Origin: Quillaja saponaria
Taxonomy: Eukaryota; Streptophyta; Magnoliopsida; Fabales; Quillajaceae
Assembly (NCBI GenBank): GCA_029379385.1
Contig: CM055611.1
Coordinates: forward strand, 5,952,001 to 6,016,000
Length of the DNA: 64,000 bases
Direction of reading: 5' to 3'
Shown piece by piece: positions 24,755 to 38,732 of the stretch; the first letter of the stretch is position 1, and every line of letters starts with the position of its first letter. Below the pieces are notes generated by a model. The model had not been told where the DNA came from. It searched no databases and saw nothing but the letters and a program-made list of their open reading frames with translations. Both the position numbers and the translations under genes were made by a program.

Positions 24755-26700
24755 GGAGCTACAATCCATTTTATAGGTTATAACATTTTAATTACAAAAA
24801 TTTAGAATTACTAAGTTTCAAACATTTATTTAAAATTTATCTCTTTTAGGCATTTTCACACTATCTTGAATATATGTTTGATTTCAACTTAAATACTTAA
24901 CCCATTTCAACAAAACCACATTCAACTATTATTTCTAGGATGTTAGCTATCTTTCTTATTAAAAAAATTTCCTAAAATCAGTTTTGAACTCACTTAATTC
25001 CTCACATGAATACAAATAGAGCATTTGCACAATTCCTGATTGTCAAAATCGGACTACAAGGCTTATAAAATTCTCGTACTTGGGAATTAAATTATGAAAC
25101 TTTCCAGGATAATTTACCAAGATGTTAGGAACATTTCATATTCAGCACTCCACTCCTAATTTATCCTTTTAGATCCTCTAATATCAGTTACATCAAAATA
25201 GGTTCAGTTAGAACCAGAAAATCCTAACTAAGTCTTCCAACATAGAATTAAAACCTGAACCACTCCATAATTGTCCCTTAATATGTTATGAATAATTATT
25301 ACTCAGAGGTCCTAAGCTAATTCCAACCACAACCCCTCGACAAATTCTTCCAGACTGATTAAAGCTCGCTTAAAATCCTGCACCAACCTAGTTACAGTGC
25401 AAAAGCTCTAACGATAAATATACTTAGAACCATGTTACCAAATTTTTCATATATCATTTTAAGACCCTAAGCTACATTTTCTCTTTGTAACTCTTAATTT
25501 AATTTCATCCTTAAAATACTTGAAATACTGAATTTCTCTAACTCATCAAATATGCCCTGCATCCCTTCAAAAACTATTTAACTCTCACTTTCAATACTTT
25601 GCTCCATAACTAAAGATCATTTGCTCATACTCACTAACCATTTTCATCAAACCCTCAACTCACCACATCAACCAACCACTCTTTGCTTTTGTTTATGAAC
25701 TTTTTATTCAAATTCTAATAATAACTAACTATCAAGAATTAAATCTACCAAGTTTTATTCAAAATGTTATAACTAGTTTCTTGTTGACATTTTATCAAAC
25801 ATCTTGAATGCATGATTTCCTTCTAATAATGTGTGCGTGTGTGTGTATATATATATGCCAATTTAATCCATATACCACATCAATTCAACATTACCAGTCA
25901 TTTCCATTTTATTAAGTTCCATTCATTATACATCCTAAAAGAATCAATACAATTCACTAACTCCTATATTGCTTATATTCCAAAACCAACACAATTCACC
26001 ATCATCCTTTTCACCCTTTACAAATTCAAAGGCAGCTTCTTAAATTCTCTACTATAACCTTTAAGTAAACATCAACTAGGAAAAACCTAAATTACAAATG
26101 ACAACACTTAATTAATTAGAAAAGAATTTGCTGTCATAGCCCAAAGAATTACCTCTCACCCTTACCCTTGTTGGAAAAATAAAATTGAGGATGCAGTTGA
26201 TGCAACTAAAGTTGGTTGCTTGAACAGGACCCTCACACTTGAAGGAGGAGTTGTTGCCTCCCTTCCAAACAGGACAGCAACTAGCCCTTGCAAAAGGTAC
26301 GCACGGTAGGATAAGAGGCAGGCAACAAGGTTGCTGTCACTGCACAACCAATTCCATTACCTAGCTACTCCATTTTGGAAGGAATGAAAGAAACTAAGAG
26401 CACAAAGCTACTACCACCAACATTCTCCATGGCCTAAAGTAGATAAAGTGGCTGGCAACAAGTTCCAAGTGCGAACTAAGGCTTCAGCAAGGCAGCTAAC
26501 AAGATTTGAAACAAAAGAAGGAGGAAAGCTCAAGGTTGGCTAAGATGAATTCAAGGCTAGCTAAGACAAATTCAATGCCAAACAAGAGAAAAGAAAAAAG
26601 GAACTGAACACCCACAAACGCATGGAGGTTCTCAGCCACAAGAAGGAATGAGTCTCATGGCTTCAACAATAAAAAAAAATGCAGATTTTTCTAGACCCAT
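24755..26700 (-). mobile_element. Long LTR-like repeat, copy B, right part
   Basis: It resumes GGAGCTACAATCCATTTTAT, matching copy A from 8574 ('ggaattgcaat...ttttatag'), and keeps copy A's order to the (TG)n(TA)n tract at about 25831-25857 (9715 in A). From 26100 to 26690 the text is GC-richer and differs from copy A's end. No known protein is visible there. The right edge is approximate. Confidence 0.65.
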
Positions 26701-26729
26701 ATATGGTGAAATAGTGAAATAGTTTCAAG

Positions 26730-26850
26730 CATTCATTCAATATAATTGTTCAAGACATGCCAATTGTTAACTAAATTTTATTTGAATTAATAGCAATTGT
26801 AATGTTTGAGACTCATGATACATAATATAAGGGTACGTCATCATGCATAT
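26730..26850. repeat. Dispersed copy of the 1-960 repeat
   Basis: 'atataattgttcaa', 'ttaactaaatttta' and 'gagactcatgatac' follow the order and spacing seen at 418-500. The copy is short and isolated. The stretch from 26850 to 27057 shows nothing recognisable. Confidence 0.7.
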
Positions 26851-27057
26851 AATGCAATAAATAAAATTATACTTAGGCATTATATTTGGTTCATAGTTTA
26901 CAAAAAGATAAAAACTAAAAAAAGTTAAACATACATATAAAATAACAGACCTCGTCAAAAACGCATTTGCGCAGGTTCATGAACTTTTTGAATTTTTAAA
27001 AATAGAATATGGACCCTTGAGTTTGCATATACATATTTATGTTTATATTATTATAAC

Positions 27058-27340
27058 TAGGGCTGGAATTCAAATAGCACCAAATACAACACTTCGAATT
27101 ACGATTCGAATCTCAAATCTTGAAGCCGAACTCGAATTCACATACTCAATCAATCAAAGTTAACATTCAAATATAGATTTTTTATAGATATCCAAATTCA
27201 AATTTGAATTCGGTTCATATCTGAATATCCTAATTCCAATTCTATTCATAATCCAAAATATTTGAATTCGAATTTGGATTCAATTATAAAATTCGAATAT
27301 CCCAATTCAGATATTTGATTCTAAATTTCAAATATAGTAC
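27058..27340. repeat. hAT terminus with AATTCGAAT-type subterminal repeats
   Basis: At least eight imperfect copies of a palindromic 'aattcgaatt'-like motif lie in 280 bp, next to a TAGGGCTGG end. Such arrays are transposase binding regions in hAT elements. Confidence 0.65.
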
Positions 27341-28121
27341 ATACTTTACAATCCAAATAAAAATTACAATAGTTAAAATGTAAAATTTACATCCAACAAC
27401 AATAAAACAAACCGACAATTACCATCCAAATTACAATTCAAATTACAACCAAAGACTAAAAATATAATAAGTACTAGTTCTAGCTTCAGATGCTCCTAGC
27501 ATCATTTCACAAAGTAGCTGCTCCTCCAGTTGACAATCAAGAACTTGGCATAACAAACCCACTTGAATCAAATAATAGAATAATATTTAGAGTGTTTATT
27601 TTCTCCATAAAGTTAATCATAATTAATAATAAATAAATTGTATGGATTAGCGTTTAGAAACTTGCAATATAGATAAAGTTGCCACCACATGTAAAGCGCA
27701 TAAAATCTCATCATTCAACCAAAAAAACCACAAGAGAAGTTGACTAGCTTGCAATATAGTCATTGAAAAGGATAGTCAATGTAAGAAAATCAACATAATA
27801 CTCAAACTTGTTTCAAAAACCTCTATTTAGTACTGAAGAGAATTAAAACACAAGTATAATAATATATGCTAAAAAATATGCCTCCTTGGATTTAAACTCC
27901 TAGGCTAGGTCAGATTGATATGGCCGTACAATTACCTTGCAAAGGAACAAGGCTATAAACAATATTTGAGATTCTTCACTCAGTAAGCACTATCTGTTCT
28001 TTGATCTGAATTCTTATGCTATTCTCAAATACTAAGAATATATACCCAAACTTTAATGCTAGTCTTTCTATCTCTCCCTCTCATACACATGCTTAGCAAC
28101 AATATTTATTCATATACTATT

Positions 28122-28295
28122 CTATCATATGCATTCAATAAGCATTTGAACTAGCTAAACATAATATACAATATAATAAGAAACTCATACAAAATAACAA
28201 TACAAATAATAATACTATCATATGCATTCAATAAGCATTGAAACTAGCTGAACATAACATGCAATACAATAAGAAACTCATATAAAATAATATTT
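28122..28295. repeat. 94-bp tandem duplication
   Basis: 'atcatatgcattcaataagcat' text (shared for about 80 bases) begins at 28124 and 28218. The copies differ at a few positions. Confidence 0.85.
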
Positions 28296-28467
28296 GACAA
28301 AAGAATTAAGAAACAAATTAAGACATACTTTCAATAGTACTGCAATCTTTGCTACTCATTTTTCATTTTTCAAGGAAAGTTCCGTGCATAAACATAAAAT
28401 AAGATAAAAATTATTAATGTGAAAATAAGAAAATAGTGAGTGCAATTAAATAATTTTTATCAAAATA

Positions 28468-30520
28468 TTAACATACATTAAGAGTTTTCTGAATTCCATA
28501 AATAGTGCGAAGCCAATCTCTACCACAAATCAAAGCTTCCACTGTTTCTTTGGCTAAAGAAGATCTATATGAATTAATTATCCTACCACCAGCATTAAAT
28601 GTGGACTCTGAGGCAACCGTAGAAATGTGAATTTCGTGAATGTCACATGCCATCTTCGATAGAATCTTATATTTTGTCTGGTTATACTTATACTATCCCA
28701 GAACTTGAAAATGTTTTTCATCATCTTCATTTCATCTAAACATAAGCTCCTGAAGGTATAGTTCTAATTCATATATAGATTAAAGTACTTCTTCTTGTTC
28801 CTTTGCTTTTTGTATGAGCATGCTAATTCCTATCAATCTTTTGGATGATTCATGACTTGTTTTAGATTATGAAATGAAAGAAATGTCAGCTGATGATCCA
28901 ATGTTTGCTTCATTGGATGCATAATCATTGTAAATCTAAATTAGGGTCTCCTTACTTCTTTCTTCTTATACTCACTTTCAAAAAGATCATAAATTAGGGA
29001 AGAATGTATCAATAGCTACCATCTTCAACCTTGGATCCAAGATTGTAGCCATACTCATCACCGAGTTTGATTTGCCCTAGCACTTGTCAAAAGTTATCTT
29101 AATTTCATTAGCTAGATCTTGAATAAACTTATCTTATGTATTGGTAGCCCCTTAATCCAAAACTTGCTTAACCCTATACACCTCAGCAAGATACAAGTTA
29201 GCAATTGAGTATAAATTGCCAGAAATCACCTCCGTGACTTCATTGAACTCTTCTAGAAATCCACACACCTTCCTCACATTTTCCAATCTTCAGATGTTGG
29301 CAAAGTAGTATAAGCTAGTTCTTGTACTTGAAAACTTGGAAATGCACTTTGAAACTCTAGTGCACTATGTAACATTTTGTATGTAGAGTTACAATGGGTG
29401 GGGATATCAAGATAAAGCATTTTAGAAGGCAGTGCTTTTACCCGTGCACATTCTAAAAATAATTAAAGCCTGGCTCAAATGAATTAATGAAATTGATACT
29501 GTCTTTTACATTCTCAATGATGCCTTAAATTACTTTCATGCCATGTTGAACTATAATAGTAAGAACGTGTGCACAACATCGAACATGAAACAACTTTCCT
29601 CCACTTATCATCTTGTTGCTAATTTTTATGTTCTCTTTCAATGTCCTTAAGCATACATCATTGTATGATGCATTGTCAACGAAGATTATAATAACTTTTT
29701 TCTCGATTATGTAATGCACAAGACAATATTGTATATATCTTGCAATGTCTACACCACAACGAGGAGGAGGAACATGAACAAAGCTCAAAAAACATCTTCT
29801 ACAATTTCCAATTGTCAAGAAAATGAGCTGTAATTGTCATTTACTAGATTTTCTGGCTTTGTGATTTCTAGTTATTAGTTATTAAGGAGACACGATTGAT
29901 AGCCTTAAGCTTGGTCTTCAACTTTTTCCTTTCAATTTTGTAGACCCTCATACAGTCTTTCTTCTCGGTCTTACTAGATATCTTCTCAAAATGAGCAATC
30001 AAAGCTTTGTTGTGTAAGATAAACAATAGATACTCCACAAAGTTGAATGGAAGCTCATGCACCATTATTAGATGTGTTAGTATCTCTATAATCTTCATTG
30101 GCTAATGCATCCCAGGATCCACACAAACTGGAGGCATAAATGTAGCATCAACAGTATTTTTCTAATAGTGGAAAATTAAGTTGCTTTTGCTTCCTATCAT
30201 TAGCTTTCTTAAACATGCATATCTTCAAATGGTTCCTCAAATGGCATGTGGAACCAGTACCATGATGAATAAGTTTCCTTTTACAATGGATACATCTTTT
30301 TTTTTTTCACACTATCTAGAAGTGTGATGATCTTGAAGTCAACCCACACAGTTGATCTCCTTTATTGGTAGCTTTCTTCTGAAATTCCATTGACTACAAT
30401 TCAACATCAGTATCTTCGATAGTCATTGGATTATCGGGATCATCATCTGAGTCCAATTGATAAGAGTAGGAAGGATGATTCGTGATCAGTGACTTAGGAA
30501 TAAAGAAGCATTGGTAGCGT
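28468..30520 (-). pseudogene. hAT transposase, BED-finger type (RICESLEEPER/DAYSLEEPER-like), broken
   Basis: Blocks on the minus strand: an acidic N-terminus (30520-30380); a BED zinc finger with CIHC..GTGSTCHLRNHLKIC (about 30300-30215); a helical block with HELPFNFVEY and KKDCMRVY (30098-29868); the catalytic-core stretch LSFVHVPPPRCGVDIA, VDNASYNDV and LFHVRCCAHVLTIIVQ (29818-29525); and the C-terminal dimerisation region ASESTFNAGGRII..YRSSL and EALICGRDWLR (28640-28490). Between 29520 and 28660 only scraps remain. Stops and shifts break every join. Residues such as the core Asp in VDNAS are kept. The family cuts and pastes hAT elements and has been domesticated in some plant genes, but this copy shows no sign of that. 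Confidence 0.88.
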
Positions 30521-30559
30521 ATCCTTAGTTAGTGATTGCTCTGATAGATTCATATCTCT

Positions 30560-33209
30560 GTAATCAAAATTTTAAAAAAAATTTAAATGTACATCAGTAA
30601 AGAATTAAGGAGCAGGCAACCAAGAATACATTACACTAATAAACACTAAAGCTGTATTGTATGTATATCTAGCTATTTCAATTGGGTCATCATGTTCATT
30701 AACATAATATAAGCTGGTTAATCATCAAATACCATTTTTACCTCTATAATCAACATTTGCCACTACACTTACATCTCAAAGGTTAGAACTCATAATAAGA
30801 TAGCCATTAGCCAAAGAAAAACTAGTCTATTAATATATATTGGTAAATGGTTTCTTGAATTGCAATCTTGATTAATTCTATAGCAGAAAGAAAGTTCCTT
30901 ATATAGAGTTCTTGTTTTTCCTTCCTTGCTCTTCTGTAGCAAGTATATCTCACTAGAAATCAAGTAAATACTTTGATCTTATTGAAACTTCAAACTTGAT
31001 AAATGTCAAAACAAAAGATATGATTTCATTCTCATCAAAAATATATATTGCCAAAAACTAAGAAACAAATTTAAACTCCAACATGGAAAAGCGAATGCTA
31101 GGATCATAGAAAGATAAGTACTTTGATAATCTTATGATTTAGTTTTCCTCTTATCAGTGGTCATCTTCAAGCCACTTTAGTTGTTGAAGCAAAACTTGAT
31201 TTGATTTTACCCTTTTCAATCAACAAGATCCTAGCTAACCTTTTCTGTTTTAGGAGAGTGTAATTGGTAGATGAAAAAGAAAATACAGGAATTATATAAG
31301 TAAAATGACAAAGGTTCTTTAGAGGTCAACAAATAATATAAGTCAGTCACTAATTGAACTATAAGTGTTGTATAATGTATCAGGTTGAACATAGAATGTA
31401 AGTAATTCAAAGTCTTCCATCCATGGAGGCTTTGAAAGATAAGTTAGTCCTAAAACAGCTCCATAACATCTACCGCAAAAGGGAACATTCAAGAATTATT
31501 TTTAATTAAATCCTATAATAATTCCATCATTTTGAGATATGCACAAGCACACACACATGCAAAGACAAGAGGGAAAGGGCCAGGACTTATATCATCGATT
31601 TTCAACATCTTCTTACCAATCTTCTTACCGACAATTCTTTATTACAGCACAGTAAAAGACTGAAAAAGTTTAGAACTTGAGATAATCAAGAATGTATGCT
31701 CTCTTAATTGACTACCTAAGAAAATTTGTGTTTAAATCATTTTATTTAACAGCTTCTGGATGGACAACCCTATTTCAACTAGCAAGGCATCAACTAAAAG
31801 AAAAAACAAATTATATTTTCAACTGATTAGACAAGCCCTCTACAAAAGATAAAAAAGTCTCAAGTTACAATCTTGAATTTTGCAATTGTTAGGAGAGCCA
31901 TTCCAGTCGTAATAAAGCTAAAAAAAATTAGTCTTACAAAAATATTTATGAGGAAATCAGAAAAATTTTAAAAAAAAGTCTCTAAGTTTGAATTATAAAA
32001 ACTAGATAAGTACAAAAATTTAGTAATTGGGCCGTCCTCCTCCATGTGTTATAGTTTCAAGTCTCAAGTTTGAACTGTAAAGACGAGATAGGTACGAAAA
32101 TTTAGTTTTGGGCCGTCCTCCTCCATGTGTTGTAGTTTTTCCTTCTTCTAAAATAGACTATATCCTTTTTTCCCATTCAAATAGGATTTAATCAGTCAAT
32201 TGTAAATAATACACCTAAAAATTTACAATATATAATAACCTCCTTACAAAAATGCTACAAAGATTTATAACTTTAATTAAGCACACTTCTAATCCTTCTC
32301 CACGTATCTACTTTTTCATTAAAAAAATTCCTTTTAAATTTGCATGATATGAAGAACCCATACATCAATCTTTTAAAGAACAGTTTGTGTTGACCTTCTG
32401 TCGCAGGTAATGAATATTCATTTAACTTGCTTACTACTGTATATTTTTTTTTAATTAGAATTTACTAATGTATCTTTTTTTAATTAATATTTTTTTTATA
32501 CAAAGATTTCAGTTTTGAACATTAGACTTGAACACTTCGCCCCATTTGAACATTAAGTTTAAATTTGTAATTGATTAGATAAATATTTAAAATAATATAA
32601 TTCATTATCGATTTATCTAAATCAAAAAATATTAAAAAATAATAACTTACCTCCAACAAATTTCACAAAATAATACTAATCTATTTATTATGAAATTTAT
32701 AATTAAAAATATATAAATTTCAAAATAACTTTATTTAAAATCTACAACATTTCATTTTCAAATATAAAAAATACATAGTTTATTTGAAATGCCTAGAGTC
32801 AATAGATTCAACACTTAGTCTTATGAAATAACTAATTAAATTAACTTAACTAAACCAATGCAGAAATGTTCAAAAATTTTCCCAGCCAAATAAGCTACCA
32901 CAGTAAATTTAACTAAGCCAAAGCACATTAGTTGAGACGACAAGATTAGAAAGTTTAGCGGATCAATCTACTTGGAAGATATGCAAGCTACCAAATTTCA
33001 TACTTTGTCGGTTGGTTTGAGTTTTCCATACATCGAAGGAGAGATAGAATCCAACAGCAAATGACTAAAGCGGTAAGCAAGTTTACAAATCATCAGAACA
33101 AAGAAGTACAAACCATAATAAAATTATTAATGAATCAGTAGAAAGCCGAAGTCCTAGAACTGCCTACCACACAACAGTAACAGCAAGAGACCAAGATACC
33201 TAGCACCAA
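30560..33209. other. Intergenic, AT-rich
   Basis: No credible coding frame, RNA gene or terminal repeat apart from the tandem pair at 31978. The sequence between 31900 and 32900 is very AT-rich. Confidence 0.5.
31978..32140. repeat. 83-bp tandem duplication
   Basis: Two units start at 31978 and 32061. Both carry 'agtttgaa', 'acgaaaatttag' or 'acaaaaatttag', and the identical 'gggccgtcctcctccatgtg'. Apart from these GC-rich cores the units differ at about one base in eight. Confidence 0.88.
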
Positions 33210-35041
<1,832 letters not shown>

Positions 35042-35779
35042 TGTTTATCTAAAATGCCAAAGTATAAGGGAGTCATCCCATTCCAGGATATAGCAGTAAG
35101 AGAATGGGGACCAAAACCCGAGAGAAACAAACAACAGAAGCAGATATCTCAAGTCTGGATATCATAATTTCCTCTAAAGCCCCGATGGCATGAACTAATC
35201 ACCAACTTCAAAAACAACTAAATACAGAGCTACTGGGATTTAATTAAATAAAAACCATAAGCTACACGATTATTATAAAATAGCCTTTTCTATACATGAA
35301 TGGAAAGCTTTATTTTACAAAACTTATAAAGTTTTAATTCAGATTTCAGATGTATGTTTGTGAATGAAACTTGGCATGATTAAGTTACAAATAACATATT
35401 TGTCCATCTTACTAGTTCCAATCAATAAGTACAACTCTATATAAGGCCCCTAATTCTGTCATGGAAATTACTTCTCAAAATGAATCTCAGAATACATTGT
35501 ATGAACTAAAAAAAATTACTACTGCAAAAACTATCATTTCCCATAAAATACATGTTGTGTCACAAAACACCAGCAAAATAAAAATTCTTTTCCCAGAAAA
35601 TATTTTCAGTGAGAAAAATTACCAACTGCATAAACGGGTCCAGTAAAAGTAACCTCAAATCGAGTATAATAGCTTTCGAAAAAACGTAAACCAGAAGAAG
35701 AGAGGGTTCCAAACCTGTTCGAAATGCAGCGCCTCCCTCTGTAAACTCACGGGTGGAGAAGAACGAAAGAAAGGAGCTA
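35042..35779 (-). other. RPL32 5' UTR with a 666-bp leader intron
   Basis: An acceptor (TTTTAG) ends at 35049, so seven untranslated bases (35048-35042) precede the ATG. A donor (CAG/GT) lies at 35714-35713. The first exon, 35715 to about 35775, starts with a pyrimidine-rich run (CTCCTTTCTTTCGTTC on the minus strand), as plant ribosomal protein mRNAs do. The donor-acceptor pairing is my reading of the sequence and is not confirmed by transcripts. Confidence 0.75.
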
Positions 35780-35785
35780 GGGTTT
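35778..35785 (-). promoter_or_regulatory. Telo-box (AAACCCTA) of RPL32
   Basis: AAACCCTA on the minus strand sits just upstream of the pyrimidine-rich leader. Telo-boxes near the start site, with TGGGCC/T site II elements further upstream, are typical of plant ribosomal protein promoters and link expression to dividing cells. Confidence 0.8.
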
Positions 35786-35881
35786 AAAACCTAAAAGAGC
35801 TATTTATTTGAGCACAATGGTAATAATCTGGTGTTAATTGGGACCACGATTCAGTATTGTGGAAGCTCGGGTTCGTAATTA

Positions 35882-35978
35882 TGGGCTCGAAGACTCTAAA
35901 TTGTTAGCACGCCCGCCCAAATATATTTCTTTACTTGAAGGATATTGGGCCTTTGATCAGTTTTCTTCCAAAGCCCAC
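35882..35978. promoter_or_regulatory. Site II (TGGGCY-type) elements upstream of RPL32
   Basis: TGGGCT near 35883, TGGGCC at 35946-35951 and AAGCCCA near 35971 are three site II-like hexamers within 100 bp, 100-200 bp upstream of the transcript start. In plants such motifs (TCP-factor targets) co-occur with telo-boxes in ribosomal protein genes. Confidence 0.6.
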
Positions 35979-36663
35979 ATGATGTTTCTTCTTTTTGAAC
36001 TCATAATGATTCACATAACATATATATCTACCTATACTATATATAAAATTAAATCAATGACAATATTTGTATATATAAAATTTTACTATTATAATAGGTA
36101 CACTTTAATTACTATTTCATAATATTAAAATATTATGTTTGAAATAAATTATTAACAATTTATATATTATTTATAATATTTAAAATATTTCAATAATTTT
36201 TATTATTATAATATTATTTTATCAACACTTTTCACATGTATTGTCTGAGTCACACATATTAGTTAAAATATATAAATGATAACTCTTAGACAATAACAAA
36301 CATATATATTAATATATATCAAAAGAGTTTATGATTCAAGTTTCAAAAACTCTTAGTTCAATTCATTTATCAAATGGCTCATAAAATAAGGTTAGAGCTA
36401 GATCGTGTCGTTAAAGAGTAAACTTAGAAGCGTGTTATTATGTTTTTACCTTTTTGGATGCTAGATAAATATTTCTTTTTTTAATCTTTTTATTTATTTA
36501 TTTGGAGCTCCATATAAAGGTCATATCACTCATACATTGTTTGCTTAGTTTACTATTTAGATCTCACCTTATGAGTGGTGCATGTTATATATTATTTGTT
36601 TTATTTTATATTGGAATCATAATCTTTATGAATGATAAAGGTCACAAATTACTAGTCTGGCGT

Positions 36664-36808
36664 AGTACATGTCATTAAGTAGATAGTGAGCCCCCATGCA
36701 GGGACCTATTTTGGTTAGGAAATGCAGTACATATCCATCATGGTCAATAAGTAGAGATTGAGCCCCATAAAGGGACCCATTTTTCTTAGGAAAGGCAGTA
36801 CATATCCC
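36664..36808. repeat. Tandem repeat, about 62-71 bp unit, 2.2 copies
   Basis: 'agtacat' opens units at 36664, 36726 and 36797. Both full units contain 'aagtagat' or 'aagtagag', 'tgagccccc' or 'tgagcccca', 'agggac.' and 'ttaggaaa'. The 63-codon stop-free frame over it on the minus strand is a by-product of the repeat. Confidence 0.85.
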
Positions 36809-38679
36809 ACCGCTCATCTATTTGTTCTTATATAACTATTTATATACAATTCTTGTGTTGTTGAATAAAAAATTAAATTAAAAAAAATGGTCGACAAGCA
36901 TGTTGGTTTGCTAGTATGAAAAAAATCATTGGAGACACCTTACGATCTCCTATTATAAAATATCTACTAAATTAATTATTTTTGCTTATCAACTTAAACT
37001 AATTAAAAATAAGAATTAATTTCAAAAAGATTTTTACTCTCCTAATAACTAAACACATTCTCTCTCACTTGCACATACCAACTCATTCTTCTTCATATTA
37101 ATTTCCTCCTCCGCAATAGGTACCAAAAATATTACATACTTTCCTAAAACAATTTCTGAGCACATATATATGGCGTATAAGCAGGTGCAATGACGCTAGC
37201 TAGTATTATAAAAGCAAGTGTGAACTCAGAACCTCTCTTTAATATCATGATAACTTACTCCATTGTCTACAAATACAAGCTTGTACTAAGAAAAATAAAA
37301 TTAATTATATATATTTTAGCATATAAAAATTCCTTTAACTAGGATTTTATGTAATAAATCATAAATTATATACAAGCCAATTAGTTTGTGTTTTGATTAA
37401 GGCCGGAATTCTTTCTACACCTAGGTGCTACTATAAAAAGAATCATTCAATTTTCTTGTAATTTTGTTGTTGAAGAAGATACTTTAAATAAATGGAGGTG
37501 TGTTAGCAAAGTAAGACAAAATGAACAGTCCTTTTTAAAGGAATCTCAACGTTTACTTACCATCCTAGACTCCTAGTAATCAACTGCATTAGACAAAATG
37601 TTAATCATGCTGCTTAATTTCCAATTAACTCTAATCAATTATACACTGTAAACTTTGTCCCCATGTTCCTAAACAGAGCACTAATTGATGTAGTTGAGGT
37701 TCAGGAAACTAAAACCCTAATTTTTTGTCCTCCTCCCACGCCTTTGAATTCACATTGATGATAAACTGCTGTCTAGCACTAGTTCAAACATTCTTAATTT
37801 TCACAAAAGTTCGTATTTACTAACAATAAAAATATAAATTACAATATGGTGTTTCACAACATATGATGTTGACAATAATCATGTCTAGAAGAAATTAATC
37901 ACCAAAAAATATATTGGGGTTGAACTTTGAAAGAGGGAAAGATTAAATTGTGATCCTATCTTATGCTTGACAGGAAGCATAAGTTACTTATCTCTTAGTA
38001 TTTAAGAATAAATACATTTTTGCTAAACCCAAATAAATATATACAAGTTTTTTTATAAAAAGTAAAATAATTAACATTTGATTCATTATCAATCTATACA
38101 ACTTATGAATTTAATCAAGTCGCATGTTGTATTAGAATTTTATTTATTGATAATTATGTATCAAATAATAATTCAAAAATAAATATATTTTATGTTAGAA
38201 TTACGTTACGACAAATCTAGGTTATATAATATAGTTGTTATTCAAAAAAAATTAAAATAAAATGATAACATTTTAATTTCTGGCCAAATTGTAAATTGAT
38301 TTCAGAAAATACAAATTTTATACCAATCCAATTCCAAAGTGAATTAAATTTGAAAATTTTAAATAAAATAAAAAAGCAAAAGAATTAAATCAAATAAAAT
38401 AAAAACCAAAACAATTAAGTAAAATAAGAAAAATAAAAATGTTAGCACAAAAGCGAAAATATTAATTTCTATTCAAAAAGTGCTCCACGTGTAAAGTTAG
38501 AAGGATGCAAATTTCAACACCATCAAAAGGCGCTACCAACTATAAATAAGATTTTTAGGTAAACAATAACTATTAACTATAGTCATTTTATTTTTATGGG
38601 TCTCTAAAAGGTGGAATTTATAAAAAAGCAGAAAAGTTATTTCAAGTTTTGTCTAACCCAAACATCAATAAAATTAAGG

Positions 38680-38732
38680 AGAAAAAAAGAAAAGAGAAAA
38701 AAGAAAAAAGAAAAAGAAAAAGAAAAGAGAGT
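38680..38732. repeat. Purine-rich (GAAAA)n-like tract
   Basis: About 50 bases of G and A only, mostly AAAAG-type units. It could form triplex or simple low-complexity DNA. No other role is visible. Confidence 0.8.

Larger units (their letters stand above)
27058..30560 (-). mobile_element. Degenerate hAT-superfamily transposon
   Basis: It contains a broken hAT transposase (28468-30520, minus strand). At 27058 a TAGGGCTGG terminus is followed to about 27340 by many copies of 'attcgaat' and 'aatttgaattcg', as in the subterminal regions of plant hAT elements. A matching CCAGCCCTA end and an 8-bp duplication of ATTATAAC (27050-27057) were not found to the right, so the right border is a guess. 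The stretch 27400-28460 has no coding content apart from a 94-bp tandem repeat. Confidence 0.75.

Noticed and set aside
36626..36817. Minus-strand frame with internally repeated protein text
   Set aside because: The repetition comes from the short tandem DNA repeat at 36664-36808. No gene context.
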